From Thermoflavimicrobium dichotomicum (GTDB taxonomy: Bacteria; Bacillota; Bacilli; Thermoactinomycetales; Thermoactinomycetaceae), in assembly GCF_900114055.1 (NCBI RefSeq), contig NZ_FORR01000002.1, positions 62,001 through 126,000 on the forward strand: a stretch of 64,000 nucleotides of DNA. Direction: 5' to 3'. Positions 8,925-18,233 of the stretch are shown piece after piece (position 1 is the stretch's first letter; every line of letters starts with the position of its first letter). Below the pieces are notes generated by a model. It was not told the DNA's origin. It did not search any database and worked only from the letters and a program-made list of their open reading frames with translations. The translations under genes and the position numbers were made by a program.

Positions 8925-8966
8925 AAAAGGAGGGATCATGTTGTTCACCACAACGAAATGATCCCT
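8925..8966 (-). terminator. Intrinsic terminator of pheST
   Basis: On the minus strand AGGGATCAT and ATGATCCCT (8966-8958 and 8939-8931) form a 9-bp stem, with an inner TTGT/ACAA, followed by CCTTTTTG. It lies between the pheT stop and zapA. Confidence 0.75.
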
Positions 8967-8982
8967 CTTGTCGTCTCCTTCT

Positions 8983-11403
8983 TTATCTCAACCTTGCTCC
9001 CACTGTTTTTTCCAGATGATTGATCACTTTGTCATGAACAGCCTGTACTTCATCATCTGTCAAGGTGCGATCCTTTGCCCGATACACAAGGGAGTAAGCT
9101 AAATTTTTCTTCCCTTTTCCAATTTGTTCACCTGTAAACACATCAAAAAGTCTTACAGACTCTAATAATTCACCAGCAGCTTCTTTAATTCCTGCTTCTA
9201 CTTCCCTGGAAATCACATCTTCATTGACAACGACCGCCAAGTCACGTGTGACCGCGGGATAGCGAGGCAGCGACTGATACGTAATGGTTTCAGCTGCTGC
9301 CTGGCACAGACGGGCCAAATCGATCTGGCAAACCACTGTATCCCCTAAATCATGTTCTTTCGCCAGCTTTGGATGCAGCTGACCAAAAATAGCTACAATT
9401 TCTCCATTGATGAGTAACTCTGCCGAACGTCCTGGATGCATTCCTGTTGGGGATGCGGCTCTCACTTCATATTGGTCAATCCCCAGGCGGGCAAGCAAGT
9501 TTTCAACAATTCCCTTCATCACAAAGAAGTCTCCACCTGGTAGTGCTTTTAAATTCCAGGTAGCAGGCCGAAATGCTCCAGTGATTAGCATCGCTAACTC
9601 ATAACGCTCTTCTGGCAACTTTGTGATCTTTGCATCTTGGGTTAGATAGGTCGATCCCATCTCAAAAATGGCTACATCCTGATTTCCATGATTGATATTA
9701 TATACAGCTGTTTCAATTAAGTGGGGTACCAATGTCGTCCGAAGTACAGAGCGTTCCGAACTCATCGGCATGGCCAATGCGATCGGACGGGCTTCTGGAT
9801 GGAAAGAAGCCACTTTTTGGTTGGTTTCAGGCGAAGTCAAACTGTAAGTAATCACTTCATTTAATCCCAGGCTGCGCAAGGTCTGCCGGATAATACGGCG
9901 GATCTTTTGTTCCTTGGTCAATTTGCCAGGCATGTTTTTACCTGACAACAATGTGGAAGGGATCCGATCATAGCCATAAATACGGGCAACTTCTTCAATC
10001 AGATCCACTTCAATGGTCACATCCTGGCGTCGTGTGGGAACCTGTACGATATACTCACCATCTTTGAACTTGGCCTCGAAGTTCAAACGCCGGAAAATAT
10101 CAAGCACTTCCTGGCTCTCAATGGGTACACCCAACAGTCTGACCAAACGGTCATGGCGCAGGGAAACCACGACATCCTCTACATCACCGATCCGCTCCAT
10201 GGTAACATTGGAGCCGACTGTTCCTCCAGCAATCTTTTGAATAAGCTGTACAGCCCGAGTCAATGCCGGAAGAATGCGATCTGGATCCACTCCTCTTTCA
10301 AACCGGTGACTTGCTTCAGAACGAAGTCCCAATTTCCGAACCGTTTTTCGGGTAATGACGGGATCAAAGAAAGCCGATTCAATCAGAATCGATGTGGTCT
10401 CAGGAGTCACTTCAGACGATTGACCTCCCATAATTCCCGCAATTCCCAGAGCCTCTTTGCCATCTGTAATCAACAAGGTTTCATCGTCACACGTACGGGT
10501 TACTCCATCCAAAGTTACCACCTTTTCTCCCGCACGCGCCCGGCGGACCACAATGTTGCCATTTGATATCTTGGAATAGTCATACGCATGTAAGGGTTGT
10601 CCCGTTTCAATCATTACATAGTTCGTAATGTCAACGATATTGTTAATCGGACGAATGCCTGCGGAGATCAAGCGATTTTGCATCCATTGCGGCGAGGGTC
10701 CCACTTTGACGTTATGGATCACTTGTCCTGCAAAGAACGGACAATCCTCTTCGGCTTCAATCTGAATCCGGACAGGCCATTCTTTTCCTTTCACTTTTTG
10801 CTCTTCTACATCAGGCAGTGTCAGTTTACGATCAAAAATAGCCGCGATTTCAAATGCCACTCCAATCATGCTGAGACAGTCTGACCGGTTCGGAGTCAGC
10901 TGCAATTCGATCACTTGATCATCCATGCCCAAGTACTTTTTCACATCTTGGCCAATGGGTGCATCTTTACCCAATACCAGAATACCTTCCTGCTGTTCTT
11001 TCATTAACATTTTATCGGGTATGCCCAGTTCTTTGGCTGAGCATATCATCCCTTGTGATTCCACTCCGCGCAGTTTTGCTTTTTTGATTTTGACACCACC
11101 TGGCAGCGTCGCGCCTACCAAGGCAACAGGTACATGTTGCCCTTCTGCTACATTGGAAGCCCCACATACAATTTGTAACATCTCATCTTTACCAACCAAC
11201 ACGGAACAAACTTTCAATCGGTCGGCTGCGGGATGAGGCTCTACTGCCAATACTTTTCCCACCACTACATTTTTCACACCATTATCTCGGGTGTAAATCA
11301 CTTCTACTTCAATTCCCGTCCGGTTCAGTTCTTCTGCGATATCCTCTGGCGAAATTCCCTTGAGATCGACATATTGACTCAGCCATTCATATGAAACAAG
11401 CAT
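8983..11403 (-). CDS. pheT: Phenylalanyl-tRNA synthetase beta subunit
   Basis: 806 residues, the full bacterial length. The N-terminal EMAP-type tRNA-binding domain contains VVGKVLAVEPHPAADRLKVC. The B3/B4 editing region, the B5 domain and the C-terminal anticodon-binding FDX-ACB domain (ending IGKGKKNLAYSLVYR...TVGARLR) follow in the usual order. It forms the alpha2-beta2 enzyme with PheS, whose stop is 12 bases upstream. Expression should follow the Phe T-box upstream of pheS. Confidence 0.97.
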   Translation of the reverse strand: MLVSYEWLSQYVDLKGISPEDIAEELNRTGIEVEVIYTRDNGVKNVVVGKVLAVEPHPAADRLKVCSVLVGKDEMLQIVCGASNVAEGQHVPVALVGATLPGGVKIKKAKLRGVESQGMICSAKELGIPDKMLMKEQQEGILVLGKDAPIGQDVKKYLGMDDQVIELQLTPNRSDCLSMIGVAFEIAAIFDRKLTLPDVEEQKVKGKEWPVRIQIEAEEDCPFFAGQVIHNVKVGPSPQWMQNRLISAGIRPINNIVDITNYVMIETGQPLHAYDYSKISNGNIVVRRARAGEKVVTLDGVTRTCDDETLLITDGKEALGIAGIMGGQSSEVTPETTSILIESAFFDPVITRKTVRKLGLRSEASHRFERGVDPDRILPALTRAVQLIQKIAGGTVGSNVTMERIGDVEDVVVSLRHDRLVRLLGVPIESQEVLDIFRRLNFEAKFKDGEYIVQVPTRRQDVTIEVDLIEEVARIYGYDRIPSTLLSGKNMPGKLTKEQKIRRIIRQTLRSLGLNEVITYSLTSPETNQKVASFHPEARPIALAMPMSSERSVLRTTLVPHLIETAVYNINHGNQDVAIFEMGSTYLTQDAKITKLPEERYELAMLITGAFRPATWNLKALPGGDFFVMKGIVENLLARLGIDQYEVRAASPTGMHPGRSAELLINGEIVAIFGQLHPKLAKEHDLGDTVVCQIDLARLCQAAAETITYQSLPRYPAVTRDLAVVVNEDVISREVEAGIKEAAGELLESVRLFDVFTGEQIGKGKKNLAYSLVYRAKDRTLTDDEVQAVHDKVINHLEKTVGARLR

Positions 11404-11415
11404 CTTTGTTCCCTC

Positions 11416-12417
11416 CTATTCCGATTGGAATTGGCGCAAGAAGCGCAAATCATTGTTGTAGAAATGACGAATATCATCAATTCCATACTTGAGCATGGCA
11501 ATCCGTTCAATGCCCGCACCAAATGCAAATCCTGTATAACGTTCCGGATTATACCCGGATTTCTCCAATACACGTGGATGAACCATGCCTGCTCCTAAAA
11601 TTTCGAGCCATCCTTTTTTCGGATCATAAATGTCTACTTCTACACTGGGCTCTGTGAATGGAAAGAAACTGGGACGCAGGCGAACTTCAGTATCTTCTCC
11701 AAATATTTTCTTGATGAAAGTAAATAAAACGCCTTTCAATTCACTCATTGATATGTTTCGATCCACTACAAGTCCTTCGATTTGCATAAATTGATGCGAA
11801 TGGGTCGCATCATCACTATCTCTTCGATACACCTTACCCGGACAGATGATCCGAACAGGCACTTCTCCCTTTTTGGCCAACATCGTCCTCGCCTGTACAC
11901 TGGAAGTATGTGTTCGGAGCAGAATTTCCGGAGTGATATAAAAAGAGTCTTGCATATCACGCGCAGGGTGATCTTTCAAGAAATTAAGCATTTCAAAATT
12001 GAACTTATCTGTCTCAACCTCTGGACCTTCAGCGATTTCAAATCCCATTCCAATAAAAATGTCTTCCAATTCCTCAATCACAGCCTGCAATGGGTGGATG
12101 GCTCCCATCGGAAAAGAAACGCTAGGCAAAGTCACATCAATGGTTTCCTCTTTCAGCTTTTGCTCCAATTTCGCTTCTTCCAATTCGCCCTCTTTGGAGG
12201 AAATCAGTTCTTCCAATCTATTGCGAATTTCGTTGGCCAAAGCGCCTACTACCGGCCGTTCTTCAGGGGATAAACTTCCCATTCCCCTTAAAACACTGGT
12301 CAGTTCACCTTTTTTACCAAGAAATTTGATTTTCAGCTCTTTGAGCGTTTCGAGATCATGGGCTGATTTGATCTTGGCTTCTGCCATTTTTCTGAGTTCT
12401 TTCAATCGCTCTTGCAT
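11416..12417 (-). CDS. pheS: Phenylalanyl-tRNA synthetase alpha subunit
   Basis: 333 residues from ATG 12417, preceded by AAAGGAG; a longer open frame to 12690 runs through the T-box leader and is not the start. The N-terminal coiled-coil ([16 protein letters not shown]) precedes the class II catalytic core, with the [26 protein letters not shown] and [18 protein letters not shown] motifs. It charges tRNA-Phe, and a tRNA-Phe gene lies at 31866-31941. The operon is pheS-pheT. Confidence 0.97.
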   Translation of the reverse strand: MQERLKELRKMAEAKIKSAHDLETLKELKIKFLGKKGELTSVLRGMGSLSPEERPVVGALANEIRNRLEELISSKEGELEEAKLEQKLKEETIDVTLPSVSFPMGAIHPLQAVIEELEDIFIGMGFEIAEGPEVETDKFNFEMLNFLKDHPARDMQDSFYITPEILLRTHTSSVQARTMLAKKGEVPVRIICPGKVYRRDSDDATHSHQFMQIEGLVVDRNISMSELKGVLFTFIKKIFGEDTEVRLRPSFFPFTEPSVEVDIYDPKKGWLEILGAGMVHPRVLEKSGYNPERYTGFAFGAGIERIAMLKYGIDDIRHFYNNDLRFLRQFQSE

Positions 12418-12449
12418 CCCGGATACTCCTTTCAAAAAACCTCTATAAA

Positions 12450-12692
12450 ATAAAAAAATCCCACGTCCCAAGGGACGAGAGATTCGCGGTACCACCCTTA
12501 TTGGAAAGTGAAAAAATGCCTCACTTTCCCACTTCCTTGTGATAACGGTTAACCCGGTACCCTCTACTAAGCACTTCAGCTGTTCAAGGGACTGCTCCAG
12601 AGTGAATTTCAACAGCCGCTTCCTTAGAGATGCTTCCAGTCGCTGGCATCTCCTCCCTGAAAGGGCGCACTGCCTACTTGTCTCTATCATCG
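12450..12692 (-). promoter_or_regulatory. T-box leader of pheST (Phe)
   Basis: On the minus strand the T-box GGGTGGTACCGCG is at 12497-12485, followed by a competing terminator whose CGTCCC...GGGACG stem ends in TTTTTTT (12458-12452). Stem I starts near 12692. The likely specifier codon is UUC (12606-12604) within GAAATTCACTC, matching the downstream gene. Confidence 0.93.
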
Positions 12693-12720
12693 CACCATTT
12701 CATATTAAAATTTTTACTAC

Positions 12721-12749
12721 ATTATATACAAAATATTTACACGGTGCAA
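12721..12749 (-). promoter_or_regulatory. Promoter of the pheST T-box transcript
   Basis: -35 TTGCAC (12749-12744), 17-bp spacer, -10 TATAAT (12726-12721), about 30 bases before stem I of the T-box leader. Confidence 0.85.
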
Positions 12750-12762
12750 CCGACTGAATCAC

Positions 12763-13569
12763 TTACCCACGAAGATATTGCTGGCGAATACGCTCATACA
12801 GCAGGATGGCGCTCGTAATCGCCACATTTAATGATTCTGTGCCTCCCGGCATCGGAATCATGACCTGTTCATCCACAAAAGAAAACAGGGCAGGATCCAC
12901 TCCTCTTCCTTCGTTCCCCAGCAAAATAGCAACTTTGGATGGAAAGGTATATTCAAAATGCCATTTCCCTGCATGTGGAGAGGTGCCAATAATATGGATT
13001 CCCCGTTCTTTCAAGCGAGGCAAACATAAAGACAGGTCGACTTGCACCAGTGGAAGTCGAAAGATGGAACCCATAGCCGCACGCACCACTTTGGGATTGT
13101 AAGGATCAACGGTTCCTTTCCCGATAAAAACACCTGTTACTCCTGCTGCTTCTGCTGTCCGCAAAATGGTTCCAAGATTTCCCGGATCTTGAATGGCATC
13201 CAGTAACAGAAAAATGGATCGTGATGGTGCATGGGCCAATAGCTCCTCTTCTTTCCACTCTTTCATATGGATTTCTGCCGCAATCCCTTGAGGAGATTCT
13301 GTTTCCATCAATGAATGAAATAGAGAAGAGGAAAGCATATATATGGGTGCGGATGTATTCAGCTGTTTTACTTTCTCTTCCTGCTTCTCATCAACGATCA
13401 AGGAACGGATCGGCACCTGGGCTCGAATGGCCTCGGAGACCAAATGTTCACCCTCAACCAGCAGGGCCTGATATTTCATGCGCCCTTTTCGGGAATGCAA
13501 CTTCTTCCAACGCTTCATTTGTTCATTGTGCGAAGAAGTAATCTGAATTACTTTCTTATTCATTGTCAC
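12763..13569 (-). CDS. TrmH/SpoU family RNA 2'-O-methyltransferase (YsgA-like)
   Basis: 268 residues. The N-terminal substrate-binding part (KYQALLVEGEHLVSEAI) is followed by the SPOUT knot with LLLDAIQDPGNLGTILRTAE, AILLGNEGRGV and IPMPGGTESLNVAIT, the three SpoU motifs that bind SAM. It probably methylates a ribose in rRNA or tRNA. The GTG start at 13569 has GAGG at good spacing; ATG 13563 is the alternative. The start overlaps the ktr-type gene by 14 bases, so the two are likely translationally coupled. In B. subtilis ysgA lies between pheS and sspI, and that order is nearly kept here. Confidence 0.92.
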   Translation of the reverse strand: MTMNKKVIQITSSHNEQMKRWKKLHSRKGRMKYQALLVEGEHLVSEAIRAQVPIRSLIVDEKQEEKVKQLNTSAPIYMLSSSLFHSLMETESPQGIAAEIHMKEWKEEELLAHAPSRSIFLLLDAIQDPGNLGTILRTAEAAGVTGVFIGKGTVDPYNPKVVRAAMGSIFRLPLVQVDLSLCLPRLKERGIHIIGTSPHAGKWHFEYTFPSKVAILLGNEGRGVDPALFSFVDEQVMIPMPGGTESLNVAITSAILLYERIRQQYLRG

Positions 13570-14224
13570 TCACAGTCGCCTCTTCCAATTTTTGCAAATC
13601 ATTATTGTGACCGATTACTACCAGATTATCCCCGGCATAAATCACATCCGTGGCTGATGGGTTAATATTGTAATTGCCTTCCCGCTTAATGGCCATTACA
13701 TTACAGTTAAAGCGCTGGCGAATATTCAACTCCTGCAGTGTCTTTCCATTAAAATACTTTCCGGCTTTTACTTCAATAATACTGTAATCATTGGATAACT
13801 CTACATAGTCCAAAATATTCGGGGAAATAAGGTGGTGTACAACACGAACCCCCATATCCCGTTCAGGGTAGACGACTTTATCTGCCCCGATTTTTTCCAA
13901 CACTTTCCCATGCAAATCATTTCTCGCTTTGACCACAATTTTTTTAACACCCATCTCTTTTAAAATAAGGGTGGTCATAATACTGGATTGAATATCTTCA
14001 CCAATCGCAACCACGATCACATCAAAATTACGAATCCCTAGCGCCTTTAAAGCATTTTCATCCGTCGAATCCGCTTCAATGACGTGGGGAATGATTTGCG
14101 CCATATCCTGTACACGACTGGGATCGCGATCAACGGCCAATACTTCATATCCCATGGAATGCAATGTTTGCGCCACACTGCCACCAAAACGCCCCAAACC
14201 GATCACTGCAAATTGTTTGTTCAC
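13556..14224 (-). CDS. Potassium uptake RCK protein, KtrA/KtrC type
   Basis: 222 residues from a GTG start with GGGGGTG five bases upstream. The RCK_N Rossmann domain starts FAVIGLGRFGGSVAQTL with VDRDP for nucleotide ribose binding, and an RCK_C (TrkA_C) domain follows from about residue 140. KtrA/KtrC form cytoplasmic octameric rings that gate KtrB/KtrD K+ channels in response to ATP/ADP and c-di-AMP. No membrane partner is encoded nearby, so whether it is KtrA or KtrC cannot be decided here. Confidence 0.92.
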   Translation of the reverse strand: MNKQFAVIGLGRFGGSVAQTLHSMGYEVLAVDRDPSRVQDMAQIIPHVIEADSTDENALKALGIRNFDVIVVAIGEDIQSSIMTTLILKEMGVKKIVVKARNDLHGKVLEKIGADKVVYPERDMGVRVVHHLISPNILDYVELSNDYSIIEVKAGKYFNGKTLQELNIRQRFNCNVMAIKREGNYNINPSATDVIYAGDNLVVIGHNNDLQKLEEATVSDNE

Positions 14225-14333
14225 GTTTACACCCCCATTATGTATAACTTTATTATATCCAACTCAAATTTTGGATAAAGGGGAAGGAAATAGCCAAAGC
14301 TATGAACAAATTGACATGTTTGGAGGGAAAACG

Positions 14334-14573
14334 GTGAACTTTAATGTACGTGGTGCAGTCATTCATAATATCCGGAATTTGAGCACCCAGGAGCTGCAAG
14401 ATCTTGTCCAGGACTCCATCCAGCAAGGAGAGGAGAAATTATTACCCGGACTGGGCGTCATTTTTGAAGTGATCTGGAAAAACAGTTCTCCTACGCAACA
14501 ACAGCAAATGATCCAAACCCTTCATCAGCAATTGAGCAACCAGCCAGCTCCTTCTCCCATTGCCAAACTATGA
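14334..14573 (+). CDS. sspI: Small acid-soluble spore protein SspI
   Basis: 79 residues from GTG 14334, which has GGAGGG six bases upstream; the longer frame to 14079 runs antisense into the ktr gene. The sequence MNFNVRGAVIHN, then GEEKLLPGLGVIFEVIWKN, is close to B. subtilis SspI. The C-terminus is extended and Gln/Pro-rich. SspI is a minor SASP made in the forespore, usually under sigma G; I could not point to a clear sigma-G promoter. The position near a ysgA homologue matches Bacillus. Confidence 0.92.
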   Translation: MNFNVRGAVIHNIRNLSTQELQDLVQDSIQQGEEKLLPGLGVIFEVIWKNSSPTQQQQMIQTLHQQLSNQPAPSPIAKL

Positions 14574-14623
14574 CAAAAACAAGCCCCAAATTCAGCAGAT
14601 TCCGCTGTTTCGGGGCTTTTGTC
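14574..14623. terminator. Intrinsic terminator after sspI
   Basis: AAGCCCC (14581-14587) pairs with GGGGCTT (14612-14618), with an inner CAGC/GCTG stem and TTTTGT after it. A-rich sequence on the left lets it work for the convergent small gene too. Confidence 0.85.
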
Positions 14624-14665
14624 ATTTGCTATTAACAAAAAGGGCCAAAGCCACCATAGCCGCCA

Positions 14666-14794
14666 TCAAGCCCCTCCTCCCAACCAGAACAGGCCAAAGA
14701 AGATTAACAAAAACACGATGATAGCAACAATTACCCACCATGAAAGCCCAAATCCAAAGCCTCCAAACAATCCCTTGGTTTTCGCTTTCGTCAT
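14666..14794 (-). CDS. Small Gly-rich membrane protein, YjcZ-like sporulation type
   Basis: 42 residues from ATG 14794, six bases after AAAGGAG; an upstream ATG at 14800 abuts the RBS. The protein is a Gly/Phe-rich N-terminus (GLFGGFGFGLSWW) and one hydrophobic helix, resembling the small YjcZ-type sporulation proteins of Bacillales. It stops at GLFWLGGGA. Removing one G from the GGAGGAGGGG run just before the stop would extend it with the tail GLDGGYGGFGPFC, whose composition suits this family, so the stop may be a frameshift. Confidence 0.6.
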   Translation of the reverse strand: MTKAKTKGLFGGFGFGLSWWVIVAIIVFLLIFFGLFWLGGGA

Positions 14795-14893
14795 GTGCAT
14801 CTCCTTTCTATCCAACCATTCCCTATTAATGTATGTCACATCCAAAAAACGGGTTGGACAGTTATACAATATGAAGATGCCTAAACTTTCGAA

Positions 14894-15045
14894 TATGGAT
14901 ACGTTTCCACAGCCTTCGCGATGGTTTCTGATGGTGTTGCTCAGCAAAATGAGGATCCACTCTCAAAAAAACCGGTTTTCCTTTTCCAGTCAAACGTTGC
15001 TCGTAATGATAGAACGTGAGTGAAACGGAAAAGGAAAACCGGCAT
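14894..15045. repeat. Composite dispersed repeat, copy 2 (A collapsed, B full length)
   Basis: Block A is reduced: it keeps ATGGATACGTTTCC and TTCTGATGGTGTTGCTC but has lost the central long hairpin. Block B is complete, with arms CCGGTTTTCCTTTTCC (14972-14987) and GGAAAAGGAAAACCGG (15027-15042) around a 39-nt loop. Confidence 0.8.
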
Positions 15046-15077
15046 TTAATGAAAAAATATGGAAAAATCTCTAATCT

Positions 15078-15515
15078 TTACTTGGCTTTATTTACAGAAC
15101 GATTTGCCTTGAAACAAAGCCATAAGAACAAGGTGATGAGGATAAAGGCTACCAGTGCCAAAAAAGGAATCGTAATAAACCCAAACCAGTCGATATAGTC
15201 TTTCGAACAAGGAACCCCTACTCTACAAGGCTCCAATACAGCGAGTGCCGGTACTTTTTGTATCAAGTAATGATAAAGAGAGATGCTCCCGCCAATGATT
15301 GACAAAGGCAAAGCATATGGGATGATCCGTACATCGCTCCGATATGAAGCGATTCCTAGCAAAATCACGAAAGGATACATAAAAATCCGTTGATACCAGC
15401 ATAATGTGCAAGGAACAAAACCGGCTACTTCACTAAAATAAAGGCTACCAAACGTCGCTACCATCGATACAATCCATGCAAAATATAGACCAAACCGCTG
15501 AAAAATCTGGCTCAT
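15078..15515 (-). CDS. bdbC: Disulfide oxidoreductase BdbC (DsbB family)
   Basis: 145 residues with four membrane helices. Two extracytoplasmic cysteine pairs are seen, Cys36-x2-Cys39 (VPCTLCWYQR) and Cys97/Cys103 (EPCRVGVPC), as in DsbB/BdbC. It reoxidises the thiol oxidase BdbD and passes electrons to menaquinone. The start ATG overlaps the bdbD stop (ATGA), so the two are translationally coupled. In Bacillus the pair is needed for competence proteins and for secreted disulfide proteins. Confidence 0.93.
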   Translation of the reverse strand: MSQIFQRFGLYFAWIVSMVATFGSLYFSEVAGFVPCTLCWYQRIFMYPFVILLGIASYRSDVRIIPYALPLSIIGGSISLYHYLIQKVPALAVLEPCRVGVPCSKDYIDWFGFITIPFLALVAFILITLFLWLCFKANRSVNKAK

Positions 15516-16216
15516 TTTTTATTCAACGCTTCCTCAATCGCTTTTTTCAGTTCGTCATACTTCAAGGCAGAATCAAGTTTTTTGCCATTGACAAACACAG
15601 TAGGAACAGAGTCGACCTGATGGGTTTGCGCCAACAGGTTATCTGTATCGACGGAGCGTTTGTACGTATTGTTTTTCACATCTTGAACGACCTTGTTCGC
15701 ATCAACGCCTGGAACATGCTTTTTCACCAATTCGGCAATGCGTTCAGGTGTAATCCACGCTTCACTCTCTGGACCTTGGTTGCTATAAACGGCGTCATAA
15801 AACTTCCAAAATGCTTCCGGATTTTGCTTGTAAATCGCTTCTCCAGCCATTGCACCTGTAATGGAGTCTGGCCCCAGAAAAGCCATATTGACAAAATGAA
15901 GTTGTACCTTACCTGTATCAATAAAATCTTTCTTCAACTGGGGATAAATCTCATCATGAAATCTTTTACAACTCGGACACTTAAAATCACCAAACTCGAC
16001 CAATTTCACAGGTGCATCCGCTTTACCGATCGCAGGTTGATCTTTTGTTAACTCACTGACTTGTTCTTTGGCCTGTTTTTCCGATCCAGCCTCTGTTGAA
16101 TTTTCCAAAAGGTTAGAAACAAGTGCATATAAGCCAAACCCTAATACAACGAGCAGCACTGTGACAACGGTCACCAGCTGCATATCTATTCCTTTTTTCT
16201 TTTGATTCGCCATCAA
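15512..16216 (-). CDS. bdbD: Thiol-disulfide oxidoreductase BdbD (DsbA family)
   Basis: 234 residues. An N-terminal membrane anchor (about 13-35) precedes a DsbA-like thioredoxin fold with the active site Cys80-Pro-Ser-Cys83 (FGDFKCPSCKRF) and the cis-Pro loop SVPTVFVNG near the C-terminus. It introduces disulfides into exported proteins outside the membrane and is reoxidised by BdbC, encoded downstream with a 4-base overlap. GGAGGTATTTG precedes the start. Confidence 0.94.
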   Translation of the reverse strand: MMANQKKKGIDMQLVTVVTVLLVVLGFGLYALVSNLLENSTEAGSEKQAKEQVSELTKDQPAIGKADAPVKLVEFGDFKCPSCKRFHDEIYPQLKKDFIDTGKVQLHFVNMAFLGPDSITGAMAGEAIYKQNPEAFWKFYDAVYSNQGPESEAWITPERIAELVKKHVPGVDANKVVQDVKNNTYKRSVDTDNLLAQTHQVDSVPTVFVNGKKLDSALKYDELKKAIEEALNKK

Positions 16217-16711
16217 ATACCTCCTTCAAAGAATCTGAGCACATCACATACACATATGAAATTATATCAGCTCCAGCCTATGATTTCATCGTCAATCTAT
16301 TGTAACTTAGTGACTTTATTTCCCCCCTTCTTTATTCATCTCAGGTTTTATCTCCATGGCATCAGCTACTCTCACATTTCATTTGATATAATCAAAGAGA
16401 AATTGATATAAAATTGATAGAACCTATATTTAAAAACAAAAATTCCTTTTAATTTGAAGTGAAAAAGGAACCGCTACGTATGGAAACGTTTCTCCTGCGC
16501 TTCAGGATGGGTTCCTTCCTCCGTGACACTTCTGTACCATCACAGTCACTCTTTAAGGAACCTACCCTTCCGCTTTATAGAAAATAGCATCCCTCTGATG
16601 GTGTTGCTCGGCAACTGAGTGTCTGTTGGCAAACCCGGCATATGAAGAAATCTTTGTCAACAAGATGTACTTTTATCAACGCATGATTTATTTCCAAAGG
16701 AGAGAACAAAA
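16217..16711. other. Intergenic region bdbD-thiD, repeat copy and no gene
   Basis: The first 250 bases are A/T-rich with no supported ORF. The second half is a copy of the dispersed repeat (see 16479). No TPP riboswitch signature (CTGAGA) is seen before thiD. The thiD RBS AAAGGAGAGAAC lies at the end. Confidence 0.6.
16479..16661. repeat. Composite dispersed repeat, copy 3
   Basis: Block A: GGATGGGTTCCTT (16505-16517) and AAGGAACCTACCC (16555-16567) arms with the conserved CTCCGTGAC/CTGTACCATCACAGTCAC loop, then CTTTATAGAAAA and CTGATGGTGTTGCTCGGCAAC. Block B is shrunken: GTTGGCAAACCCGGCATATG...TTTGTCAAC at 16625-16661, with the inner stem lost. Same orientation as copies 1, 2 and 4. Confidence 0.8.
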
Positions 16712-17521
16712 ATGATGAACCATATACCACGTGCCCTGACCATTGCCGGCTCAGATAGTGGTGGAGGAGCTGGAATTCAAGCGGACATCAAAACCTTTCA
16801 GGAACTGGAAGTCTATGGGATGAGTGCCATTACAGCAATTACGGCTCAAAACACACTGGGAGTGACAGGGATTCAAGAAATCGATCCCGACATTGTCGCC
16901 AAACAGATCGACGCCGTCGTTTCCGATATCGGCGTGGATGCCGCCAAAACCGGTATGATTGCGAACATCGAAATTATGCAAATCATCGCTGAAAAAGTAA
17001 AACAATATCAGATCCTCAACCTCGTTGTTGATCCCGTAATGGTTTCCAAGAGCGGACATTCTCTGCTTGAGGAAGAAGCACGTTTAGCACTGAAAGAGCT
17101 TTTAATTCCGTTAGCCATGGTAGTGACTCCTAACCTTCCAGAAGCCGAAGTGTTAATCGGGAAACCACTTGATCGATTAGAAGCCCGTAAAGAAGCTGCA
17201 CAAATGTTTATTGATTGGGGAGCCAAACATGTTGTGATTAAAGGGGGACATGACAAAAACAAGGAGAAAGCGGAAGATCTTTTTTATGATGGCAAAGAGT
17301 TTGTCACCTTATCTGCGGAACGCTTTGAAACAAAACATACTCACGGAACAGGCTGCACCTTTTCCGCTGCGATCACCGCTTACTTGGCGAAAGGTGTTTC
17401 ACCACTGGAAGCCGTACATCAGGCGAAAACCTTTATTTCGCAGGCTATCAGTCATCCCTTACAGATCGGAAAAGGACATGGGCCAACGAATCATTGGGCC
17501 CATCGGATGCGGAGGGAATAG
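16712..17521 (+). CDS. thiD: Hydroxymethylpyrimidine/phosphomethylpyrimidine kinase ThiD
   Basis: 269 residues. The ribokinase-fold N-terminus ALTIAGSDSGGGAGIQADIKT and the C-terminal anion-hole motif HGTGCTFSAAI are diagnostic. It makes HMP-PP for thiamine; Firmicute paralogues also phosphorylate pyridoxal, so a PdxK role is possible. The context (thiE two bases downstream) favours ThiD. AAAGGAG is ten bases before the tandem ATGs. Confidence 0.95.
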   Translation: MMNHIPRALTIAGSDSGGGAGIQADIKTFQELEVYGMSAITAITAQNTLGVTGIQEIDPDIVAKQIDAVVSDIGVDAAKTGMIANIEIMQIIAEKVKQYQILNLVVDPVMVSKSGHSLLEEEARLALKELLIPLAMVVTPNLPEAEVLIGKPLDRLEARKEAAQMFIDWGAKHVVIKGGHDKNKEKAEDLFYDGKEFVTLSAERFETKHTHGTGCTFSAAITAYLAKGVSPLEAVHQAKTFISQAISHPLQIGKGHGPTNHWAHRMRRE

Positions 17522-17523
17522 AT

Positions 17524-18162
17524 ATGCTTGATTTATCTATGTATTTGGTGATGGGAAGTCAAGATTGTCCGAACCATGACCCCATTACCATCCTCGAACA
17601 GGCAATTGAAGGAGGCATTACCTGCTTTCAATTTCGCGAAAAAAATTCAGGTCGCTCCTGGGCGGACATCATTGCACTTGGTAAACGCTTGCGGCAAATA
17701 TGCGCGGACCATCAGATCCCCTTTATCGTCAATGACCGGGTTGATTTAGGAATGATCCTGGAAGCGGATGGCATTCATGTTGGGCAAGATGATTTGCCTG
17801 CTGCTGAGGTACGAAAATTGATCGGCTCCCATCGGATCCTCGGTGTTTCGGCCAAAACAACCGAACAGGCACATCAAGCGGTTCAAAACGGCGCTGACTA
17901 TATTGGGGTAGGACCGATGTTTGAGACTGTGTCCAAACCAGATGCATCTGCTCCGATTGGCCCTGAAGCGATCAAGCATATTCGCAAGAATCTGCCACAA
18001 TTCCCTATTGTTGGAATCGGTGGAATAACACCAGAACGCACAGCTCCAGTCATTTCTGCCGGGGCCGATGGTGTCGCTGTGATTTCAGCGATTACCCAAG
18101 CTGAATCCCCCTTAAAGGCGACGCAACGGTTTATTGAACAAATTGCTTTAGCTCGAAAATAA
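17524..18162 (+). CDS. thiE: Thiamine-phosphate synthase ThiE
   Basis: 212 residues from ATG 17524, preceded by GGAGGGAATAGAT inside the end of thiD. The TIM-barrel motifs are present: FQFREKNSG, FIVNDRVDLGMILEADGIHVGQDD, SAKTTEQAHQA, GADYIGVGPMFETVSKPDA and GIGGITPE. It joins HMP-PP and thiazole phosphate to give thiamine monophosphate. It forms a two-gene operon with thiD; no thiM or tenA lies nearby. Confidence 0.96.
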   Translation: MLDLSMYLVMGSQDCPNHDPITILEQAIEGGITCFQFREKNSGRSWADIIALGKRLRQICADHQIPFIVNDRVDLGMILEADGIHVGQDDLPAAEVRKLIGSHRILGVSAKTTEQAHQAVQNGADYIGVGPMFETVSKPDASAPIGPEAIKHIRKNLPQFPIVGIGGITPERTAPVISAGADGVAVISAITQAESPLKATQRFIEQIALARK

Positions 18163-18233
18163 AACACCCCAGCAACAACCAGGGAACCATTTAATCACGA
18201 TTGACAAGGATTATGAGCGTCTATCCAGAAAAT

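Noticed and set aside
16600-16711. TPP riboswitch before thiD
   Set aside because: The CTGAGA core is missing; the sequence is the dispersed repeat.
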